A stretch of DNA of 64,000 bases, from contig CAVPJQ010000010.1 of NCBI GenBank assembly GCA_963705495.1, positions 71,887 through 135,886 of the forward strand. Direction: 5' to 3'. Each line of letters begins with the position of its first letter. Positions within the stretch are counted from its first letter, which is position 1. The notes beneath the pieces were generated by a model that searched no databases, had not been told where the DNA came from, and saw only the letters and a list, made by a program, of their open reading frames with translations. A program made the position numbers and the translations under genes. The DNA is from DATBVX01 sp963705495 (GTDB lineage Bacteria; Pseudomonadota; Gammaproteobacteria; Steroidobacterales; Steroidobacteraceae). Below are positions 57,263 through 64,000 of this stretch, piece after piece.

Positions 57263-57658
57263 ATGAGCATGACTGATCCGATTGCCGACCTTCTCACCCG
57301 TATCCGCAATGGCCAGCGCGCGGGCAAGCCCGACGTTGCGCTCGCGGCCTCGAAGCTCAAGGTTGCCGTCGTCAAGGTGCTGAAGGACGAAGGGTACGTC
57401 GCCGACTACGCCGTGGCACGTGATGGCAGCAAGGCGACCTTGAGCGTGCAGCTCAAGTATCACGACGGCCGTCCGGTGATCGATCGCCTGGAGCGCGTGA
57501 GCCGTCCGGGCCTGAGAATTTATCGCGGTCGTACCCAGCTGCCGAAGATCCTCGGCGGCATGGGTATCGTGATCGTATCGACGCCGAAGGGTGTGATGAC
57601 GGATGCACAGGCGCGCGCTAGCGGTCAGGGCGGCGAAGTGCTGTGTATCGTTTCCTGA
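57263..57658 (+). CDS. rpsH: 30S ribosomal protein S8
   Basis: A 131-residue 16S rRNA-binding protein that in E. coli represses the spc operon by binding rplE mRNA. It begins MSMTDPIADLLTRIRNGQ and ends GQGGEVLCIVS. It lies ten bases after rpsN. Confidence 0.97.
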   Translation: MSMTDPIADLLTRIRNGQRAGKPDVALAASKLKVAVVKVLKDEGYVADYAVARDGSKATLSVQLKYHDGRPVIDRLERVSRPGLRIYRGRTQLPKILGGMGIVIVSTPKGVMTDAQARASGQGGEVLCIVS

Positions 57659-57671
57659 TGCAGGTGTAGCC

Positions 57672-58208
57672 ATGTCCCGTGTTGCCAGAAAACCCGTCGA
57701 GCTGCCACAGGGCGTAAGCGCCACCGTGGCCGACGCCTCGGTTGCCGTGAAGGGCGCGAAGGGGAGCCTCACGCTCGCCCTCAAGCCCGGCATCAAGGTC
57801 GAACAGGAAGAGAAGAAGCTCCTCGTGAAGGTCGCCGAGGAAGATGTCGAGGGCATCCAGGCAGTCGCCGGTGCGACACGCGCGCATCTCGCCAACATGA
57901 TCGCAGGAGTGAGCAAGGGCTACGACCGCAAGCTCGAACTGGTTGGCGTGGGCTATCGCGCCGCGGTCCAGGGTCGCACGCTGAACCTGACACTGGGGTT
58001 CTCGCATCCGGTCGTGTTTGCAATCCCCGAGGGCATCACGATCGAAACGCCGAGCCAGACCGAAATCCTGATCAAGGGCATCGACCGCCAGAAGGTCGGC
58101 CAAGTTGCGGCCGAGATTCGTGGCTTTCGCCCGCCGGAACCCTACAAGGGCAAGGGCGTGCGCTACTCCGGCGAGCAGATCACGTTGAAGGAAGCCAAGA
58201 AGAAGTGA
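57672..58208 (+). CDS. rplF: 50S ribosomal protein L6
   Basis: A 178-residue two-domain protein near the factor-binding site. It begins MSRVARKPVELPQGV and ends PEPYKGKGVRYSGEQI..KEAKKK. Length matches E. coli (177). Confidence 0.97.
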   Translation: MSRVARKPVELPQGVSATVADASVAVKGAKGSLTLALKPGIKVEQEEKKLLVKVAEEDVEGIQAVAGATRAHLANMIAGVSKGYDRKLELVGVGYRAAVQGRTLNLTLGFSHPVVFAIPEGITIETPSQTEILIKGIDRQKVGQVAAEIRGFRPPEPYKGKGVRYSGEQITLKEAKKK

Positions 58209-58218
58209 TGGGCGGAAC

Positions 58219-58575
58219 ATGAGCGGAAAGAAAGCACAGAGACTGCGACGCGCGGTGCGTACCCGCGCCAAGATCCGCGAGCTGCGTGTGGCGCGCCTGA
58301 GCGTGCATCGCACGCCGCAGCACATTTATGCGCAGGTCATCGCGGCCGACGGCGGGCACGTGCTCGCGTCCGCGTCGACCGTGCAGAAAGCAGTGCGCGA
58401 GGGGCTCAAGGGCACCGGCAACGTCGATGCGGCGAAGGCAGTCGGCAAGGCGATTGCCGAGCGCGCCAAGGCGGCCGGCATCGAGCAGGTCGCGTTCGAT
58501 CGCTCCGGTTTCAAGTTTCACGGGCGCCTGAAGGCTCTTGCCGATGCAGCCCGTGAGAATGGTCTCAAGTTTTAG
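58219..58575 (+). CDS. rplR: 50S ribosomal protein L18
   Basis: A 118-residue 5S rRNA-binding protein. The conserved RLSVHRTPQHIYAQVIA and the final FDRSGFKFHGRLKALADAAR blocks are present. It lies ten bases after rplF. Confidence 0.97.
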   Translation: MSGKKAQRLRRAVRTRAKIRELRVARLSVHRTPQHIYAQVIAADGGHVLASASTVQKAVREGLKGTGNVDAAKAVGKAIAERAKAAGIEQVAFDRSGFKFHGRLKALADAARENGLKF

Positions 58576-58593
58576 ACCGGGACAAACAGTCAT

Positions 58594-59110
58594 ATGGCCA
58601 GAGTCGAAAAACCGTCAACCGGCGATGAGCTGCTCGAGAAGCTCGTAGCCGTCAATCGCGTTGCCAAGGTCGTCAAGGGTGGCCGCCAGTTCGGCTTCAC
58701 CGCGCTCACTGTGGTTGGCGATGGCGCCGGTCGGGTGGGCTTTGGTTATGGCAAGGCACGCGAAGTGCCGGTAGCCATCTCCAAGGCGATGCAGCAGGCG
58801 CGCAAGAACATGATCCAGGTGAGCCTGCGCAACGACACGCTGCACTACGCGGTCACGGGTGCACATGGCACCACGCGCGTCTACATGCAACCGGCAGCCG
58901 ACGGTACGGGTGTCATCGCCGGGCGGCGGAATGCGGGCCGTGTTCGAGTGCGCCGGCGTACGCAACGTGCTTGCCAAGAGTTACGGCTCGCGCAACCCCA
59001 TCAACGTGGTGCGCGCGACCATGAAGGCGCTCGCGAACGTGCGTTCCCCCGAGGACATTGCCGCGAAGCGCGGCAAGTCGGTCGAGGAGATCCTTGGAGC
59101 AGGCACATGA
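58594..59110 (+). CDS. rpsE: 30S ribosomal protein S5, one-base frameshift near 58924
   Basis: The N-terminal part (GRQFGFTALTVVGDG, HGTTRVYMQPAADGTGVIAG) and C-terminal part (GGMRAVFECAGVRNVLAKSYGS) are in different frames. Deleting one base near C58924 (GGG-C-GGCGGA) gives GVIAGGGMRAVFE and a 171-residue protein (E. coli 167). S5 controls decoding fidelity and mRNA entry. Essential, so the shift is a probable error. The stop overlaps rpmD (ATGA). Confidence 0.93.
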
Positions 59111-59295
59111 ACGAGGCGGCCACGCTGAAAGTCACGCTGGTGCGCAGCGTTCATGGGCAGCTGCGCAACATTGCTGCCTCGGTGCGCGGCCTCGGCCTGC
59201 GCCGTATCAATCAGACTGTGGCTGTCAAAGACACACCTGAGAACCGCGGCATGATCGAAACCGCCAGGCATATGGTGAAGGTCGACCGCCAGTAG
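59107..59295 (+). CDS. rpmD: 50S ribosomal protein L30
   Basis: A 62-residue protein beginning MNEAATLKVTLVRSVHG, with LGLRRINQTVAVKDTPENRGMI. It starts inside the rpsE stop codon. Length matches E. coli (59). Confidence 0.95.
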   Translation: MNEAATLKVTLVRSVHGQLRNIAASVRGLGLRRINQTVAVKDTPENRGMIETARHMVKVDRQ

Positions 59296-59320
59296 TCGGC
59301 CACTCATACGGAATGCATCG

Positions 59321-59755
59321 ATGCGTCTGAACTCAATCAAGCCCGCGCGTGGCGCCAAGCGTCCACGCCTGCGTGTGGGCCGGGGAGCCTCGGCTGGCCA
59401 GGGCAAGACCTGCGGGCGCGGCGTGAAAGGCCAGCGCGCACGTAAGGGCGGGTATCACAAGGTGGGCTTCGAGGGCGGCCAGATGCCCCTGCAGCGCCGG
59501 CTGCCAAAGACCGGATTCAGGTCCGCGATCAAGGCGACTCGCGCCGAGGTGCGGCTGAGCGACCTTGAAGCGTTGAAAGCTGGCCTCATTGACCTGAAGG
59601 CACTGATCGAGGCGAAAGTCGTCCCGGTGCATACCGAACGCGCCAAGGTGATCCAGTCCGGCGAGCTCAAGAAGGCTGTCACGCTCAAGGGCGTGGCGGT
59701 CACCAAGGGCGCGCGCGCCGTGATCGAAGCGGCCGGCGGCAAGATCGAGGACTGA
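59321..59755 (+). CDS. rplO: 50S ribosomal protein L15
   Basis: A 144-residue late-assembly protein. The N-terminal basic glycine-rich arm (KRPRLRVGRGASAGQGKTCGRGVKGQ) threads into 23S rRNA, and FEGGQMPLQRRLPKTGF is conserved. Eleven bases upstream of secY. Confidence 0.97.
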   Translation: MRLNSIKPARGAKRPRLRVGRGASAGQGKTCGRGVKGQRARKGGYHKVGFEGGQMPLQRRLPKTGFRSAIKATRAEVRLSDLEALKAGLIDLKALIEAKVVPVHTERAKVIQSGELKKAVTLKGVAVTKGARAVIEAAGGKIED

Positions 59756-59765
59756 TTCTCTCTCC

Positions 59766-61112
59766 ATGGCCAATCCCGTCACCACCAATCCGGCTGCAGC
59801 ATTCAGCGAAGCGACGCGTCTCACCGACATGCGTCGCCGCCTGCTGTTCCTGATCGGCGCGCTGATCGTCTATCGCATCGGCACGTTCATCCCGGTGCCG
59901 GGTATCGATCCGGCGGCGCTGGCGCGCTTTTTCGAGGATCAGGCGGGGACGATCCTCGGGGTCTTCAACATGTTTTCCGGGGGCGCGCTGCAGCGCTTCA
60001 GCATCTTCGCGATGAACGTGATGCCGTACATCTCCGCGTCGATCATCGTGCAGATGATGACGGTCGTGGTCCCGTCCCTCACCGCACTCAAGAAGGAAGG
60101 CGAGTCCGGGCGGCGCAAGATCACCCAGTACACGCGTTACAGCACCGTCGCGCTCGCGATGTTTCAGAGCTTCGGGGCGGCGGTAGCGCTGCAGAACGGT
60201 GGCATGGCGATCGCCCCGGGTCCGCAGTTCCTGTTCACGGCCACGGTGACCATGACGACCGGAACCATGTTCCTCATGTGGCTCGGCGAGCAGATCACCG
60301 AGCGGGGCATCGGCAACGGCATTTCGATGATCATCATGGCGGGCATCGTCGCAGGGCTCCCGAACGCGATTGCCAACACGCTGCAGCAGGTTCAGTCCGG
60401 CGAGATGAACCCTGCCTTCGTCCTGGTGCTGCTCATCGTGATCATCGGCGTCACGACCTTCTGCGTGTTCGTGGAGCGGGCACAGCGTCGCATCGCGGTC
60501 AACTACGCCAAGCGCCAGGTGGGGCGACGCATGTATGCCGGGCAGAGCAGCCATCTGCCGTTCAAGCTCAACATGTCGGGCGTGATTCCGCCGATCTTCG
60601 CCTCATCGCTCCTGTTGTTCCCCGCCACGATGGCGAGCTTCTTCGGCACCAGCGATACACCGTCGGCGGTGCAGAGCGTCCTGCAGCAACTTTCGGCAAC
60701 GCTCGGCTACGGGCAGCCCATTCACCTGGTGTTCTACGCAGGGCTCATCATCTTTTTCTGCTTCTTTTACACGGCGCTGGTGTTCAACGCGCGCGAGACT
60801 GCGGACAACCTCAAGAAGTCTGGCGCGTTCATCCCCGGAATCCGGCCCGGCCAGCAGACCGCGGAATACATCGACAAGGTGCTGACGCGGCTCACGATGT
60901 GGGGCGCGCTGTACGTGACTGCGGTGTGCGTGCTGCCCGAGATGCTCAATTCGTACGGCAGCGTGCCGTTCCAGTTCGGTGGCACGAGCCTGCTGATCGT
61001 GGTGGTGGTGGTGATGGACTTCATGGCGCAGCTGCAGGCGCACCTGATGTCGCATCAGTACGAAGGATTGATGAAGAAGGCGAATCTACGAGGCTACGGG
61101 CGAACGCCGTGA
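59766..61112 (+). CDS. secY: Preprotein translocase channel subunit SecY
   Basis: A 448-residue inner-membrane channel with ten predicted transmembrane helices. Conserved segments include RRLLFLIGALIVYRIGTFIPVPG, the plug-region IFAMNVMPYISASIIVQM, and the cytoplasmic loop GIRPGQQTAEYIDKVLTRLT. It is the penultimate gene of the spc block and is followed by rpmJ with no infA, the gammaproteobacterial order. Confidence 0.97.
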   Translation: MANPVTTNPAAAFSEATRLTDMRRRLLFLIGALIVYRIGTFIPVPGIDPAALARFFEDQAGTILGVFNMFSGGALQRFSIFAMNVMPYISASIIVQMMTVVVPSLTALKKEGESGRRKITQYTRYSTVALAMFQSFGAAVALQNGGMAIAPGPQFLFTATVTMTTGTMFLMWLGEQITERGIGNGISMIIMAGIVAGLPNAIANTLQQVQSGEMNPAFVLVLLIVIIGVTTFCVFVERAQRRIAVNYAKRQVGRRMYAGQSSHLPFKLNMSGVIPPIFASSLLLFPATMASFFGTSDTPSAVQSVLQQLSATLGYGQPIHLVFYAGLIIFFCFFYTALVFNARETADNLKKSGAFIPGIRPGQQTAEYIDKVLTRLTMWGALYVTAVCVLPEMLNSYGSVPFQFGGTSLLIVVVVVMDFMAQLQAHLMSHQYEGLMKKANLRGYGRTP

Positions 61113-61125
61113 TGGAGTCAGCGAG

Positions 61126-61242
61126 ATGAAAGTCAGGCCGTCAGTGAAGAAGATCTGCAAGAACTGCAAGGTCGTGCGCCGTCGCGGCGTGGTTTACATC
61201 ATCTGCAGCAGCGATCCACGGCACAAGCAGAGACAGGGCTAA
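61126..61242 (+). CDS. rpmJ: 50S ribosomal protein L36
   Basis: A 38-residue protein that is easily missed by length cut-offs. It begins MKVRPSVKKICKNCKVVRRR and ends SSDPRHKQRQG. The three Cys plus His form the zinc site of the C+ type. It starts 13 bases after secY and ends 16 before rpsM. Confidence 0.96.
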   Translation: MKVRPSVKKICKNCKVVRRRGVVYIICSSDPRHKQRQG

Positions 61243-61258
61243 GAGAGGAACAGCAGTC

Positions 61259-61639
61259 ATGGCGCGCATCGCAGGCATCAACATTCCGATGAACAAGCAC
61301 ATCGTCATCGGGCTGACGCACATCTACGGGGTGGGCAGGTCGCAGGCGGTCAGGGCCTGTGCGGCCGCCGGCGTGAAGCCCGAGACCAAGGTCAAGGACC
61401 TCACCGAGCCCGAAGTGGCCGCGCTGCGTACGCAGATTGCGAAGCTCACGGTCGAGGGTGACCTGCGGCGCGAGGTGTCGATCAACATCAAGCGCCTGAT
61501 GGATCTCGGCTGTTATCGCGGCATCCGGCACCGCAAGGGGCTGCCGGTGCGCGGCCAGCGCACCCGTACGAACGCGCGCACCCGCAAGGGTCCGCGCAAG
61601 GCAGCGATCAAGATGAATGCGCCGGTTGGCAAGGCGTAA
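61259..61639 (+). CDS. rpsM: 30S ribosomal protein S13
   Basis: A 126-residue head protein contacting the P-site tRNA and L5. It begins MARIAGINIPMNKHIVIGLT and ends in the basic RTRTNARTRKGPRKA tail. First gene of the alpha block; AGAGGA at 61243-61248 precedes the ATG. Confidence 0.97.
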   Translation: MARIAGINIPMNKHIVIGLTHIYGVGRSQAVRACAAAGVKPETKVKDLTEPEVAALRTQIAKLTVEGDLRREVSINIKRLMDLGCYRGIRHRKGLPVRGQRTRTNARTRKGPRKAAIKMNAPVGKA

Positions 61640-61676
61640 GCAAGCAAGGCAACAGGGCGCGAACTCAAGAGGCTAT

Positions 61677-62108
61677 ATGGCGGAACAGAAACAGCAGCAG
61701 CAACAGCAGGCTCAGGGCGGCGCGGCGGCGCCCGGCAAGCAGCGCAAGAAGGCGCGCAAGAACGTGCTCGAGGGCATCGCGCACGTACACGCGTCCTTCA
61801 ACAATACGATCGTGACCATCACGGATCGACAGGGGAATACGCTCTCCTGGGCGACCGCCGGCGGCTGCGGCTTTCGCGGCTCGCGCAAGAGCACGCCATT
61901 TGCGGCGCAGGTGGCGGCAGAGAAGGCCGGCACCGCCGCGCAGGAGCACGGCGTGAAGAACGTCGAAGTGCGCGTCATGGGCCCCGGCCCTGGTCGTGAA
62001 TCCGCGGTGCGTGCGCTCAATGCCTGCGGCCTGAAGATCACGAACATTGAAGATGTGACTCCGATCCCCCATAACGGTTGCCGCCCTCCGAAGCGGCGCC
62101 GCGTCTAA
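61677..62108 (+). CDS. rpsK: 30S ribosomal protein S11
   Basis: A 143-residue platform protein. The core (VHASFNNTIVTITDRQGNTLSW, GSRKSTPFAAQVAAEKA, PIPHNGCRPPKRRRV) is canonical. The N-terminus is unusual: a ~22-residue Gln/Ala/Gly-rich segment (six or more Gln in a row) before the usual KARKNV, making the protein about 14 residues longer than E. coli (129). Confidence 0.96.
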   Translation: MAEQKQQQQQQAQGGAAAPGKQRKKARKNVLEGIAHVHASFNNTIVTITDRQGNTLSWATAGGCGFRGSRKSTPFAAQVAAEKAGTAAQEHGVKNVEVRVMGPGPGRESAVRALNACGLKITNIEDVTPIPHNGCRPPKRRRV

Positions 62109-62121
62109 GCGAGGTCATTGC

Positions 62122-62745
62122 ATGGCTCGTTACCTGGGTCCCAAGTGCAAACTCTCGCGTCGCGAGGGCACGGACCTGTTCCTGAAGAGTGGCGTCAAGC
62201 CGCTCGAGTCGAAGTGCAAGCTCGAGGTGCCGCCGGGCGGTATCAAGGGCGAGCGCCGTTCGCGACTGTCCGACTACGGCCTGCAGCTGCGCGAGAAGCA
62301 GAAGCTGCGCCGCATGTACGGCATCCTCGAGCGTCAGTTCGCGAACTACTACGAGCGCGCTTCCGGACGCCCGGGCGCGACCGGCGAGACGCTGTTGCAG
62401 CTGCTCGAAACCCGGCTGGACAACGTCGTCTACCGCATGGGTTTTGCGTCGACGCGCGCCGAAGCGCGCCAGCTCGTCAATCACAAGGCAATCGCGGTGA
62501 ATGACAAGCTGGTGAATATTCCCTCGTATCAATGCAAGGCGGGAGACACGATCTCGCTGCGCGAGAAGGCGAAGAAGCAGCAACGCATCGCCGCCGCGCT
62601 CGCGATCGCCGCCCAGGTCGGTTTTCCGGACTGGGTGGAAGTGGACGACAAGAAGATGTTTGGCGTTCTGAAATCTGTGCCCGACCGCGACGAGATCCTC
62701 CCGGACATCAACGAGAGCCTCGTGGTCGAGCTGTATTCGAAGTAA
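62122..62745 (+). CDS. rpsD: 30S ribosomal protein S4
   Basis: A 207-residue primary 16S-binding protein; in E. coli it represses this operon. It begins MARYLGPKCKLSRREGTDL, with the S4 RNA-binding fold in ETRLDNVVYRMGFASTRAEARQLVNH. Its place between rpsK and rpoA supports a beta/gamma origin. Confidence 0.97.
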   Translation: MARYLGPKCKLSRREGTDLFLKSGVKPLESKCKLEVPPGGIKGERRSRLSDYGLQLREKQKLRRMYGILERQFANYYERASGRPGATGETLLQLLETRLDNVVYRMGFASTRAEARQLVNHKAIAVNDKLVNIPSYQCKAGDTISLREKAKKQQRIAAALAIAAQVGFPDWVEVDDKKMFGVLKSVPDRDEILPDINESLVVELYSK

Positions 62746-62766
62746 ATGTAGTTGAAGGTGGACCCA

Positions 62767-63772
62767 ATGCAGGGATCTGTCGCCGAGTTTCTGAAGCCCC
62801 GTGTCGTCAAGGTGCAGCCGCTGACGCCGCGTCACGCACGCGTCGTCATCGAGCCGTTCGAGCGCGGGTTTGGCCATACGCTGGGCAACGCGCTGCGCCG
62901 CGTGCTGCTGTCATCCATGCCCGGTTCGGCAATCACCGAGGCGGATATCGATGGCGTGCTGCACGAGTACACCAGCATCGAGGGCGTGCAGGAGGATGTC
63001 GTGGACATCCTCCTCAACCTCAAGGCAATCGCGCTGCGCATGCATGCGCGCGATATCGCTGAAATCCGCCTGCACAAGAAGGGCCCGGGCCCGGTGACGG
63101 CGGGAGATATCAGCGCCGACCACGATGTCGAGGTGTCTGAATCCTGACCTGGTGATCGCCAACCTGACCAAGGCCGGCGAGCTCAACATGACGCTCAAGG
63201 TGGAGCGCGGCCGCGGCTATCGCCCGGCAGTGCAGCGCGCGGCTTTCGAGGAGCAGAGTCGTCCGATCGGGCGCCTGCAACTCGATGCCTCGTTCTCGCC
63301 GGTGCGGCGCGTGACCTACACGGTCGAAGCGGCGCGCGTCGAGCAGCGCACCGACCTCGACAAGCTGATCATCGACATCGAGACCAACGGCACGATCGAT
63401 CCGGAGGAAGCCATCCGGCGCGCCGGCTCGATCCTCAAGGATCAGCTGTCGGTGTTCGTCGACCTGCAGGGTCAGGACGAGGCAGTGGCCAAGGCCTCCG
63501 AAGCGCAGTTCGACCCGATCCTGTTGCGCCCGGTCGATGAGCTCGAGCTCACCGTCCGCAGCGCGAACTGTCTGAAGGCGGAAAACATCCATTACATCGG
63601 CGACCTCGTGCAGCGCACGGAAGTGGAGCTGCTGCGCACGCCGAATCTCGGCAAGAAGTCACTCACCGAGATCAAGGAAGTGCTGGAAAGCCATGGCCTC
63701 ACGCTCGGGATGCGACTCGAGAACTGGCCTCCGGCCGGACTGAAGCGCGAAGAAGAACGCGAGACCGTCTGA
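62767..63772 (+). CDS. rpoA: RNA polymerase alpha subunit, one-base frameshift near 63136
   Basis: The start MQGSVAEFLKPR (ATG 62767) and first ~123 residues (HTLGNALRRVLLSSMPGSAI) are followed, one frame over, by LNPDLVIANLTKAGELNMTL and the C-terminal UP-element/activator-binding domain (VDELELTVRSANCLKAENIHYIGDLVQRTE). Removing one base near T63136 (GTG-T-CTG) gives DHDVEVLNPDLVIA and 334 residues (E. coli 329). Essential gene, so the shift is a probable error. A TTG at 62752 is an unlikely alternative start. Confidence 0.93.
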
Positions 63773-63773
63773 C

Positions 63774-64000
63774 ATGCGTCATCAACTTTCCGGCCGGCAG
63801 CTGAGCCGCAATAGCGCGCATCGCCATGCGCTGATGCGCAACATGGCGGCATCGCTCCTGCGCCACGAAACGATTCGCACCACGCTGCCGAAGGCCAAAG
63901 AGCTGCGGCGAGTCGTCGAACCGCTGATCACGCTTGGGAAGAGCGACAGCCTCGTCTCGCGCCGCCGTGCCTTCGCACAGCTTCGCGACGAGCAGCTGGT
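63774..64000 (+). CDS. rplQ: 50S ribosomal protein L17, 3' end missing
   Basis: Starts MRHQLSGRQLSRNSAHRHAL one base after the rpoA stop and is cut by the right edge after about 75 residues. MRNMAASLLRHETIRTTLPKAKELRRVVEPLITL is the conserved N-terminal half. Last gene of the alpha block in related bacteria. Confidence 0.96.
   Translation, partial: MRHQLSGRQLSRNSAHRHALMRNMAASLLRHETIRTTLPKAKELRRVVEPLITLGKSDSLVSRRRAFAQLRDEQL

Overview
The window is a GC-rich bacterial chromosome segment in two parts: an accessory catabolic region (about 1-28 kb) and the ribosomal/RNA polymerase core region (about 28.9-64 kb). The core gene order points to a gammaproteobacterium: tRNA-Tyr-Gly-Thr, tuf, tRNA-Trp, secE, nusG, rplKAJL, rpoBC, then rpsL-rpsG-fusA-tuf-rpsJ, the S10 and spc blocks with secY directly followed by rpmJ (no infA), and an alpha block that includes rpsD. 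The exact family cannot be fixed from sequence reading alone.

Accessory region. From the left come a TauD-type oxygenase, two MFS-transporter/short-chain-dehydrogenase pairs, a thiamine-diphosphate enzyme and a MIO-type aromatic amino acid ammonia-lyase. A few small genes follow (DUF1579-like protein, 43-residue basic protein, PaaI-like thioesterase, DUF924 protein). Next is a block that reads as catabolism of lignin-derived biaryls: an MDR oxidoreductase and a LigW-like decarboxylase on the minus strand, then divergently two NTF2-fold paralogues around an SDR, a stilbene-cleaving carotenoid-oxygenase-family enzyme and an aldehyde dehydrogenase. An AraC regulator, a thiolase and a MarR regulator lead into a complete soluble NAD-dependent formate dehydrogenase operon (fdsGBA-fdhD-fdsD). 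I infer the pathway: SDRs oxidise the side chain, the NTF2 proteins release formaldehyde to give a stilbene, the oxygenase splits it to aldehydes, ALDH makes acids, the LigW-like enzyme decarboxylates a carboxyvanillate-type product, and formate dehydrogenase burns the C1 unit. Key residues support the oxygenase and decarboxylase calls; the NTF2 role is hypothesis.

Core region. The translation genes are intact in order, with recognisable promoters before the tRNA-tuf, str (rpsL) and rplC transcripts, an L10 leader before rplJ, and strong intercistronic hairpins after rpoB and rpoC. Three non-ribosomal genes (a metallo-beta-lactamase-fold hydrolase, an alpha/beta hydrolase and a PLP decarboxylase) plus a hairpin repeat array sit between rpoC and rpsL. 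The two tuf genes encode the same protein and are nearly identical in DNA.

Quality note. Seven genes carry one extra base each, including essential rpsS, rpsC, rpsE and rpoA; removing one base restores a normal-length product in every case. These are most likely sequence errors, and no gene here should be called a pseudogene on that basis.
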